Shown: positions 28,781-36,292 of the stretch, in pieces
Numbering within the stretch: the stretch's first letter is position 1
Layout of the letters: every line of letters begins with the position of its first letter
Assembly: GCF_003325355.1 (NCBI RefSeq)
Contig: NZ_CP030850.1
Span: 4,457,501-4,521,500, forward strand
Reading direction: 5' to 3'
Length of the DNA stretch: 64,000 nt
Origin: Runella rosea
GTDB lineage: Bacteria; Bacteroidota; Bacteroidia; Cytophagales; Spirosomataceae
Translations under genes and position numbers: made by a program
Notes under the pieces: generated by a model
The model's database searches: none
Told to the model about the DNA's origin: nothing
Seen by the model: the letters and a program-made list of their open reading frames with translations, nothing else

Positions 28781-29638
28781 ATGGATTCTATGAAACAAAT
28801 CACACAATACCTCCTATGCGGATTGTTGCTTTCACTGGGGGCTTTATCTGTACAGGCTCAAAAAACTCCCGAAGACAAGGCTGGTTGGAAACTAGGCTCT
28901 CAAGCCTATTCGTTTCGGTTGTTTACGTTTGCCGACGCCATCCGCAAAATTGACAGCTGCGGTCTGAAATACGTAGAAGCTTTCCCCGGCCAAACCATCG
29001 GCGGCGGGCTACAAGGGAAAATGGATTTCAGCATGGACGCCGCTACGCGTACGGCGGTGAAAAAGATGGTCAAAGAGAAAGGCTTGACGATTGTGGCGTA
29101 TGGTGTGGTCAACCCCAAAACCGATGCTGAATGGGCTACTTTGTTTGAGTTTGCTAAAGACATGGGCGTCTTGAACATCAACACCGAGCCTTCGCCAGCA
29201 CAAATGCCGTTGGTACGAAAATTGGCCGATCAATATAAGATTAATGTGGCCTTGCACAACCACCCCAAGCCATCACGTTATTGGCATCCTGATACCGTCT
29301 TGGCGGCGATTGGCGGCAGCAAATACGTTGGCTCTTGCTCCGACATCGGCCACTGGGTGCGCTCAGGTCTTGACCCTGTGGAGTGTCTTAAAAAACTGAA
29401 CGGACATGTATTGGGAATGCACTTTAAAGACGTGAAAAAAGACACGCCCGAAGGCCGCTACCACGACGTAGTTTGGGGCACGGGCGACTGCAAAGTAGAG
29501 GCCGTGATTGCCGAAATGAAACGCCAAAACTTCAAAGGTCCCATCTCGGTAGAATATGAATATCACTGGGAAAACAACGGCCCCGAAATCGCCGAAAGTG
29601 TGAAGAATTTCCGCGCAATCTATAGCCGAACGAAATAA
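28781..29638 (+). CDS. Secreted sugar phosphate isomerase/epimerase-like TIM-barrel protein
   Basis: A 285-residue protein. A signal peptide (about 1-27, LLLSLGALSVQAQ) precedes an AP-endonuclease-2/xylose-isomerase-like TIM barrel. Recognisable strands are WKLGSQAYSFRLFTFADAI, GLKYVEAFPGQTIGGGLQG, INVALHNHPKPSRYWHPDTV (putative metal-binding His), VGSCSDIGHWVRSGLDPVEC, VLGMHFKDVKK and PISVEYEYHWENN. An in-frame ATG at 28790 would place the signal peptide closer to the start and is an alternative. Secreted members are common in Cytophagales and are thought to act on periplasmic sugars; the substrate is unknown. It is monocistronic and divergent from PadR1. Confidence 0.82.
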   Translation: MDSMKQITQYLLCGLLLSLGALSVQAQKTPEDKAGWKLGSQAYSFRLFTFADAIRKIDSCGLKYVEAFPGQTIGGGLQGKMDFSMDAATRTAVKKMVKEKGLTIVAYGVVNPKTDAEWATLFEFAKDMGVLNINTEPSPAQMPLVRKLADQYKINVALHNHPKPSRYWHPDTVLAAIGGSKYVGSCSDIGHWVRSGLDPVECLKKLNGHVLGMHFKDVKKDTPEGRYHDVVWGTGDCKVEAVIAEMKRQNFKGPISVEYEYHWENNGPEIAESVKNFRAIYSRTK

Positions 29639-29643
29639 AATCC

Positions 29644-29670
29644 GTAGGGGCAGGCCTTGCGTCTGCCCCT
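29644..29670. repeat. REP-like palindrome, canonical copy
   Basis: GTAGGGGCAGGCCTTGCGTC followed by TGCCCCT has 7-bp perfect arms GGGGCAG/CTGCCCC. It lies directly after the TIM-barrel gene and may act as part of its terminator. Confidence 0.65.
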
Positions 29671-29866
29671 GTTCTTGGTCTGCCCTTTTTATCATGTAGT
29701 TACTTGCTTCTGCCGAGAGATATTTTCAGTCCGTGTCATTTGTTTTTTTTGAGTTTTATTGGACAGAAAAGTGTCTCAGTGTTCAGATAATCAATATTTT
29801 ACGGGTTGTAACGTTTCCGAATACTAAGTTTACGAAGTCGTGTGATTTTTATTGATGGGTTTATAT

Positions 29867-29874
29867 TAAATTTG
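29867..29874 (+). promoter_or_regulatory. Probable -7 element for the S74-domain gene
   Basis: TAAATTTG matches the Bacteroidota -7 consensus TAnnTTTG exactly, 20 bp before the ATG. No good -33 TTTG is visible at the usual distance. Confidence 0.45.
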
Positions 29875-29894
29875 ATAAAAACTCATTTCTCACT

Positions 29895-31298
29895 ATGAAA
29901 AAAATCGCAGCTGTATGGTTGGTGAGCATGGTATATGCCTCCACTTTTGCGCAGGGTGTTTTTCCTGATCGAGTGACGATACCCAAAATGAGCACTGTTA
30001 CTAAAAATGCTTTATCCAACAAAACGGAAGGCATGATGGTGTATGATTCGGACTTGAAGCAATTCAGCTATTGGACGGGCCAACTTTGGGCTAACTTTGG
30101 TAGTACCGCCGCTTCGGGAACGGGCTGGCAATTGATAGGAAATGATTTAAGTACCACCAATGCTGGTAACGTAGGCGTGGGCATTTCAGTACCTACACGC
30201 GGCAAATTTGAGGTGTTTGGCGCATTGGGTAATGGCCCTACGTCGGCCGTATTTGGCTCCGATGGTACAGGAGTTTCATTGCAACGTAATTGGCCTACGA
30301 TTGGCTTCAATCAATACCGTGATGGCAGCAATGTACAACGACGTATTGGAGAAGGCTATGCCGCTACGCAGTTTTTTGACCCTAACACGGGAGCGATGTT
30401 TATCAACACATTCGGCACTGGGGTGGCTAACTCCACATCCTCTTTCAGTGTGCCTACGGGTATTTTTACATTACTTAGCAATGGCAATATCGGCGTGAGG
30501 AATGGGGGCAGTTCAAACACTGGTATGTGGATATCGCGCGGGGCTGCCAACACAAATGGCTCATTGGTTGTCACGGGTAGTACTCACAATTCACATTTCC
30601 ATTACGATATAGGCGAAGAAACCTACATACGAGCCGGCAAAAACAACGGGCGGGTGGTGCTGAATGATATTCCTGGGGGCAATGTGGTTATGGGGAATGG
30701 AAACGGAAAACTCGGGATAAACTCTGGTGATCCCCAATATACGCTTGAAGTAAGGCAGGCTGCTAATAATACAGGGATAGTGCTTATTAATGGTACGAAT
30801 TTTAACAATTGGGAGCTGAGGTCAGAGGTGTATAGTACAGATAACGGAACAGACTGCCTGATGGCGTTTTACAATCGTTCAACCAAAGGTTGGATGCGGC
30901 CTACCGACGGTGGGTGGTCGGAGAATAGTGACCGCCGATTGAAAAAAAATATTCAAAATTTGGAGAGTGTGTTGGGTCAGATCATGCGACTTCGGCCCGC
31001 TCGGTATCAAATGATAAACAATAACCCAAATTCAACGGAATCCATTGGGTTTATTGCCCAAGAATTAAAAGAGGTCTTCCCCGAAATGGTAGAAGTAATA
31101 ACAGTACCGATAAAAAATGAGGGTGCGGGCGAAATTGCTGACCTGCACGGGGTAGATTATTCTCACTTGTCGGTCGTAGCCATCAAGGCCATTCAGGAAC
31201 AACAGGGGCTTATTGAAAAACTCCAAAAACAAAATGAAGAATTGATACAATCGTATGCACAATTGATGAAAGATGTAGAGATTCTAAAAAAGAAGTAA
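29895..31298 (+). CDS. Secreted fibre-like protein with C-terminal S74 intramolecular chaperone domain
   Basis: A 467-residue protein. A signal peptide (1-19) is followed by PDRVTIPKMSTVTKNALSNK, the usual start of Bacteroidota proteins of this type. The middle (about 60-340) is Gly/Asn/Thr-rich, with repeated short beta elements resembling a trimeric fibre. At about 345-410 is the peptidase S74 (tail-spike chaperone) domain: SDRRLKKNIQNLESVLGQIM, PARYQM, SIGFIAQELKEVFPEMVE. The end is a coiled coil (QGLIEKLQKQNEELIQSYAQ). In phage tail spikes this domain drives trimerisation and then cleaves itself off. No phage genes are near, so a surface fibre or adhesin of the cell is more likely. The SD pair at the start of the domain is compatible with autocleavage. 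Confidence 0.83.
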   Translation: MKKIAAVWLVSMVYASTFAQGVFPDRVTIPKMSTVTKNALSNKTEGMMVYDSDLKQFSYWTGQLWANFGSTAASGTGWQLIGNDLSTTNAGNVGVGISVPTRGKFEVFGALGNGPTSAVFGSDGTGVSLQRNWPTIGFNQYRDGSNVQRRIGEGYAATQFFDPNTGAMFINTFGTGVANSTSSFSVPTGIFTLLSNGNIGVRNGGSSNTGMWISRGAANTNGSLVVTGSTHNSHFHYDIGEETYIRAGKNNGRVVLNDIPGGNVVMGNGNGKLGINSGDPQYTLEVRQAANNTGIVLINGTNFNNWELRSEVYSTDNGTDCLMAFYNRSTKGWMRPTDGGWSENSDRRLKKNIQNLESVLGQIMRLRPARYQMINNNPNSTESIGFIAQELKEVFPEMVEVITVPIKNEGAGEIADLHGVDYSHLSVVAIKAIQEQQGLIEKLQKQNEELIQSYAQLMKDVEILKKK

Positions 31299-31333
31299 TA
31301 AAAGAAGCCAACAGAAGAGAAAATCATACTGAA

Positions 31334-31376
31334 AATGGGCAAAAGGAAATAAATCAGCTATTCCCTTTTGCCCATT
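31334..31376. terminator. Bidirectional terminator between the S74 gene and P7
   Basis: The 13-bp perfect arms AATGGGCAAAAGG and CCTTTTGCCCATT lie between two convergent genes, 5 bp from the stop of P7. A-rich/T-rich flanks occur on both sides. Confidence 0.8.
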
Positions 31377-31380
31377 ACTT

Positions 31381-33780
31381 TTATTCCACCTTCAAACTCT
31401 TCACGGGATTCATCAGCGCGGCTTTAATGCTTTGAAAACTCACCGTCAGGAGGGTGATTAGGATAGACATGCTGCCTGCCAACCCAATCATCCACCACTT
31501 AATCTGAATATGATACGCAAAATCTTGCAACCATTGATTCATGGCATACCAAGCCAAGGGCGACGCAATGACAATGGCAAGGGTTACCAATTTGAGAAAA
31601 TCCTTGGCAAGTAGTGAAATAATGCCCGCCACAGAAGCACCAAGTACTTTACGAATACCGATTTCTTTAGTACGTTGTGTTGTGGTAAACAGTACCACTC
31701 CGTACAGACCAAGGCAGCTAATTAAAATGGCGATGCCTGCAAAAACAACGGACACCTGAAAAACCAACGTTTCGGTTTGGTAGAAATTGGCCAATTGCTC
31801 GTCTAAATATTCGTAGGTAAATACCTCATTAGGATAGCGCTTTTGCCAAGATTGTTCAATAAATAGTAGTGTTTTTTCGGGATTGTTGCCCGAAATCTTA
31901 ACTCCTATTTTTTTGTATCTTTCCGTTTGAGTGGAAATAAAACAGGGTTGAATCGGTTCGTGCAGCGAGCGCAGATGGAAATCTTTGACTACGCCCACGA
32001 TGGGCAAAGCCACGGGCGACAGATAGGTTTCCATTTTACGGCCCAAAATCTGTTGCGGGTCCTGAATGTTGAGTTTTTTGAGCAAAGCTTCATTGACCAA
32101 ATATTCCCGGATAGTGTCGGATGGCGTAATGTTTCGTCCCGTAACCAAGTGTAAACCATAGGTTTCCAAATACTCCGAATCGGCTAGGCGTTCCCGAATC
32201 GGAAACGCCTCCCAAGTGGTTTTGCTCCCGAATTTGAACGAGCCACCGTTCATGACTGTCGCTGCTGGTGGGCGGTAGGAGGCACTCACTGATTTTATGG
32301 AAGGTAATTGGCGTAAGTCATTCCGAAACGCCTCAAAAGCTGTTTTTGAGGCGTCAGGTAAATTGATAACTAAGACATTGTCTTTTTTGAAACCCAATTC
32401 TGATTCGTGTAAATAACGGACTTGACGGGTGACGACCAAAGTGGCTACTAAAAGCGCCTGACAAATAATAAATTGAAAGACAATCAGCAGTTTTCGCAAG
32501 GATAAATTCGTCTTCGATTGAATCAATCTTCCTTTCAGCGCAGCCCACGGACTAAAGCCTGACAAAACAAAAGAAGGGTAACCGCCAGCCAATACCGTAA
32601 CAATCGCCACCAGCAAAAGCAAAAATCCGATGGCTTGGGGAGTAAGTTGAAACATCGGGCCTTTGGGCAACCATTGATTGAATATCGGAATAAAAATAAA
32701 GGTAAGAATCACCGCAAATATGGCCGATGCCAGTACGATAAGGGCTGTTTCCAGCAAAAAATGAAGCATAACCTGACGCTTGGAACTGCCGAGCGCCTTA
32801 CGAATTCCGATTTCTTTGCCTCGGCTGAGCGCCTGGGCCGTGGCCAGATTGATAAAGTTGATACATGCAATCAGAATCAAAAACAGACCAATCGCGCCCA
32901 ATGACCAAAGTAACGAAGGCCTGACAGCTGGGCTTCCTCCGAGGCGTTGTACGTCAAAATGAACATCGGCCAGTGGTTGTACATGAAATTGAAAAACGGA
33001 GGCATTTTCGCCAAAATGCTTTTTGGACAGGGCTGGCAGAGAGGCTTCCAACTCAGCGGCAGAAAGTGGATTTTTGAGGGTAAGATAAATTCGGTCTGTC
33101 GAATTTAATGACCACCAATCATTGACGTCAAAATCAGGAATAAGACGTGGTAAAGTAGCGATGGAAATGAACAGTTGAATGTCGGTGTTGGTTGTTTTGG
33201 GCGGGTCAGCCAAAACGCCAGTTATTTTGGCTTCTGCTAAATTATTTAAGTTGATTGTCCGACCCATTGGGTCCAAATTGCCGAAATATTTTTTTGCCAA
33301 CGATTCGGTAATTACCACTGTGTTGGGTTCGCGGAGGGCTGTTTTTGGTTTGCCCTGGAGCCATTGATAATCCAGAATATCAAACAATTCACCTTCGACG
33401 AGGGCAGTGGTATTGAGTTCCAAAAAGCGTTTTGGGGTCGATTGGTTGGGGAGGGGCACGCTGACCGTCAGCTCACGGTTCATTTTTAGGTAGGCAGCCT
33501 GCTCTATTTGCGAATAGTCGGTTCGAAAGGCCTTAGCCATTGGCAACGGTGCTTCTGGGTAGTATTCTACCGAACCATCTTCCAGATGCAGGTCGGTGAC
33601 GATTCGGTAGATACGGTCAAATTTTCGATGGTGTCGGTCAGTAATCAAATGGTGACTTATAAACAAAAAAATAAGTAAACCACTTGCCATACCGACCGAC
33701 AGGCCAATGATGTTCAACGTTGTATATGCCCGCTTGGCGCGGAGATTTCGCAGGGCGATTTTGAGGTAGTTTCTGAGCAT
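31381..33780 (-). CDS. P7: MacB/FtsX-type ABC transporter permease
   Basis: A 799-residue permease, last gene of the P10-P9-P8-P7 unit. TM1 is NIIGLSVGMASGLLIFLFIS. The usual xDELSxDxxH that follows is replaced by HHLITDRHHRKFDRIYRIV. The first coupling motif is KEIGIRKALGS, preceded by ATAQALSRG; the second is KEIGIRKVLGAS. The C-terminus is MNPVKSLKVE. The first periplasmic domain is compact and the first coupling loop lacks the ARSxKRA motif of most paralogues, so it is an outlying member. The 86-bp gap to P8 carries an inverted repeat (TGTAACGA/TCGTTACA at 33790-33809). The convergent terminator at 31334-31376 closes the operon. Confidence 0.92.
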   Translation of the reverse strand: MLRNYLKIALRNLRAKRAYTTLNIIGLSVGMASGLLIFLFISHHLITDRHHRKFDRIYRIVTDLHLEDGSVEYYPEAPLPMAKAFRTDYSQIEQAAYLKMNRELTVSVPLPNQSTPKRFLELNTTALVEGELFDILDYQWLQGKPKTALREPNTVVITESLAKKYFGNLDPMGRTINLNNLAEAKITGVLADPPKTTNTDIQLFISIATLPRLIPDFDVNDWWSLNSTDRIYLTLKNPLSAAELEASLPALSKKHFGENASVFQFHVQPLADVHFDVQRLGGSPAVRPSLLWSLGAIGLFLILIACINFINLATAQALSRGKEIGIRKALGSSKRQVMLHFLLETALIVLASAIFAVILTFIFIPIFNQWLPKGPMFQLTPQAIGFLLLLVAIVTVLAGGYPSFVLSGFSPWAALKGRLIQSKTNLSLRKLLIVFQFIICQALLVATLVVTRQVRYLHESELGFKKDNVLVINLPDASKTAFEAFRNDLRQLPSIKSVSASYRPPAATVMNGGSFKFGSKTTWEAFPIRERLADSEYLETYGLHLVTGRNITPSDTIREYLVNEALLKKLNIQDPQQILGRKMETYLSPVALPIVGVVKDFHLRSLHEPIQPCFISTQTERYKKIGVKISGNNPEKTLLFIEQSWQKRYPNEVFTYEYLDEQLANFYQTETLVFQVSVVFAGIAILISCLGLYGVVLFTTTQRTKEIGIRKVLGASVAGIISLLAKDFLKLVTLAIVIASPLAWYAMNQWLQDFAYHIQIKWWMIGLAGSMSILITLLTVSFQSIKAALMNPVKSLKVE

Positions 33781-33789
33781 TGTTGTAAG

Positions 33790-33809
33790 CTGTAACGAAT
33801 TGTCGTTAC
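33790..33809. repeat. Short inverted repeat in the P8-P7 gap
   Basis: Eight-base arms TGTAACGA and TCGTTACA surround ATTG. There is no T-run, so it is not an obvious terminator. It could be an operator or an mRNA-processing hairpin; only the symmetry is observed. Confidence 0.4.
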
Positions 33810-33866
33810 AAGGTACAGAAGAATGAAAAGAGCGTACCGTTAAAAAATGTTAAGATGCTTGAGCCC

Positions 33867-36239
33867 CTAATCAGTCTTCAATGATTTGACTGGATTCATC
33901 AAAGCCGCTTTGATGGCTTGGTAACTGACGGTCATCAAAGCGATAATGATAGAGCTTAAGCCTGCGGCGGCAAATATCCACCAGGACATTTCGGTGCGGT
34001 AATCGTAATGCTGCAACCAATTATTCAGGAAATAATAGGCAATGGGAGCGGCAATAAAACAGGAAATCAAGACCAACAGCACAAAATCTTTGGAGAGCAT
34101 TTGCCAAAGGCCGGCGATGGTGGCTCCCAATACTTTACGAATACCGATTTCTTTGGTGCGCTGTTCGGCTACAAAGGAAGCCAACCCAAACAGGCCTAAA
34201 CACGAAATAAAAATGGCTAGAATGGCAAAGAAGGCCGCCAATTTTCCGATACGCTCTTCATCGCTGAATTTACGTCCGTAGACCTCGTCTACAAATTGGT
34301 ACTCAAATGGGGCATTCGGATTGTATTTTTTGAAAACGCCGGCCACTTTGTCAAGGGCTTCACTTGTACCCAATTGTGGAGTAAGTTTAAGATTAATGAC
34401 GTTGACTGAGCCGTAGTTGATGGTAAAAAAGGATGGGCTTACTGGCTCAAAAGGGGATTGACGAATCATGTTTTTAACCACGCCGATTACCTTATAGACT
34501 TTGTTATTCTGCACCATTTCGCCGATGGGGTTTTTGAAGCCCATGAGTTGTAAGGCGGCTTCGTTGATAATCATCGCGGATGAATCCGTGGAGAAATCTT
34601 TGGAAAAATCGCGCCCCTGAATCACTTGCCAGCCTACCGTTTTGCCATAATCATGGGTTATTCGGTTGGAATTGAGCAAAGGCTGAGAATCAGGAGACTT
34701 GCCTTTCCAGGAAACATTAGTCGTTCCTCCGTATTGACTTGTGATTGACCCTTCTGACTCAGAGAATCCCGCTACTGCACCTGTATTGAGCAAATCATTG
34801 CGCATGGCTTCATAATGACCGTGGAGTTCGGGGGTATTCATGTTGATTTCAATCAATCGGCTTTGCTCGTAGCCCGCAGGGCGATTTTTGGCGTGTTGGA
34901 TTTGGCGAAAAACGGTAATAATGCCAATCATTAAGGTGATGGAAACCGTAAATTGGAAAACTACCAACGCCTTTCGGGGAACAGAAGCAAAGCGAGATAC
35001 TTTAAAAGTGCCCTTTAACACTTTAATGGGTTGAAAAGAAGATAAATAGAGGGCTGGATAGCTGCCAGCAATCAAGCCAGTGAGTATACTGAAACCGAGC
35101 CCAAAGAGCCAAAATAAGGGGTTTGACCACAGAATAGCCACCCTTTTATCGGCGATTTCATTGAAAAGCGGAAGGGCAAGTTGGGTAAAAATCAAAGCTA
35201 CAACAAAAGCAATGAGGGTAATGACCAACGATTCGCTCAAAAATTGGAACACCAACTGCCCGCGAACCGAACCCACCGCTTTGCGAATTCCGACTTCTTT
35301 GGCGCGTTTTTCGGAGCGGGCAGTACTCAGATTCATAAAATTGATACAGGCCAGCAGCAACACAAACACCCCGATAATACCGAAAAGCCAAACAAAGTAA
35401 ACGATTCCACCGGCGTTTTTGCCATCTTTAAAATCGGTGTACAAATGCCATTGGTTCATCGGATGCAGAAAAAAAGCTGGTTTGTATTTGGGCGGGTTTG
35501 CTCTTTTCATCCGTATGTCTTTGATTTTGGTAGAGGCGGATTCCACACTGGGGCCTTCTTTCAATTGAACAAATAGTTGAAAAGAGTTTTCATCCCACTG
35601 ATCTGATGCTTTTTTTGCGTAATTATCATTGGCAACAAACAACTCCCACGGGGCCAGAAAAAGTACTTCCCGGAAGGCACTGTTATAGGGCATGTCTTCA
35701 TAGATGCCCGTTACTTTTACGTCAGTTTTATTCCCCATTCTAATGATTTTATTCAAGGGGTTTTCGGAACCAAAAAAGGCTTTGGCCAACGACTCTGAAA
35801 GCAAAATAGAGTGAATGTCGTTCAATCCGTCACGGCTGCCAGCGAGCATTTTAAATGACATTATATCAATAAAATCTGGCTGTACGTAATTGCCGCTTTT
35901 GGTCAATTTCTTATCGCCCGCCGCCAGAATCACGTCGCGGGTATACGTTGAAACGCTGGTAGCCTGAAAATCAGGGTAATGTGCGCGAAGCTCTTCCGCC
36001 ATCGGAATAGGCACGGAATTGTAGGAGGAAATGGTGCCGTCAAAATTCACAAATTGCCATACCTGAGCAATGCGGTCATAGTTTTTGTGACTTTTATTGA
36101 ACGACAGTTCATCCCAAACCCACAAGCCAATGAGCATTGCCACGGCCATGCCAGTAGCTAAACCGAAAATGTTGATAAAGGAGTAGCCTTTGTGTTTCAG
36201 CAGGTTACGAAAAGCGATTTTAAAATAGTTGCGTATCAT
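33867..36239 (-). CDS. P8: MacB/FtsX-type ABC permease with remnant of a lost prefix domain upstream
   Basis: The frame is open from 36410, but the start used is the ATG at 36239 (MIRNYFKIAFRNLLKHKGYS), giving 790 residues. The codons just upstream read FPTTSLYSPT, matching the linker of P5 (PKTYLYSPT) and P6 (PTTYSYSPD) that joins their prefix domain to the same leader. Further upstream the frame enters the end of P9 in another reading and loses all similarity. P8 thus looks like a prefix-type permease whose prefix was deleted. It belongs to the GLWVWDELSFNK subgroup. The coupling motifs are KEVGIRKAVGS and KEIGIRKVLGAT, and the C-terminus KSLKTD. It is the third gene of the P10-P7 unit. Confidence 0.92.
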   Translation of the reverse strand: MIRNYFKIAFRNLLKHKGYSFINIFGLATGMAVAMLIGLWVWDELSFNKSHKNYDRIAQVWQFVNFDGTISSYNSVPIPMAEELRAHYPDFQATSVSTYTRDVILAAGDKKLTKSGNYVQPDFIDIMSFKMLAGSRDGLNDIHSILLSESLAKAFFGSENPLNKIIRMGNKTDVKVTGIYEDMPYNSAFREVLFLAPWELFVANDNYAKKASDQWDENSFQLFVQLKEGPSVESASTKIKDIRMKRANPPKYKPAFFLHPMNQWHLYTDFKDGKNAGGIVYFVWLFGIIGVFVLLLACINFMNLSTARSEKRAKEVGIRKAVGSVRGQLVFQFLSESLVITLIAFVVALIFTQLALPLFNEIADKRVAILWSNPLFWLFGLGFSILTGLIAGSYPALYLSSFQPIKVLKGTFKVSRFASVPRKALVVFQFTVSITLMIGIITVFRQIQHAKNRPAGYEQSRLIEINMNTPELHGHYEAMRNDLLNTGAVAGFSESEGSITSQYGGTTNVSWKGKSPDSQPLLNSNRITHDYGKTVGWQVIQGRDFSKDFSTDSSAMIINEAALQLMGFKNPIGEMVQNNKVYKVIGVVKNMIRQSPFEPVSPSFFTINYGSVNVINLKLTPQLGTSEALDKVAGVFKKYNPNAPFEYQFVDEVYGRKFSDEERIGKLAAFFAILAIFISCLGLFGLASFVAEQRTKEIGIRKVLGATIAGLWQMLSKDFVLLVLISCFIAAPIAYYFLNNWLQHYDYRTEMSWWIFAAAGLSSIIIALMTVSYQAIKAALMNPVKSLKTD

Positions 36240-36292
36240 GGTCGGGCTGTATAAAGAGGTTGTTGGAAATTTACCGTTACGACACACTTCGT

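Noticed and set aside
20993-31298. The gene islands within the permease array as a prophage or mobile island
   Set aside because: No integrase, transposase, terminase, attachment repeats or flanking tRNA were seen. The S74 domain alone is not evidence of phage.
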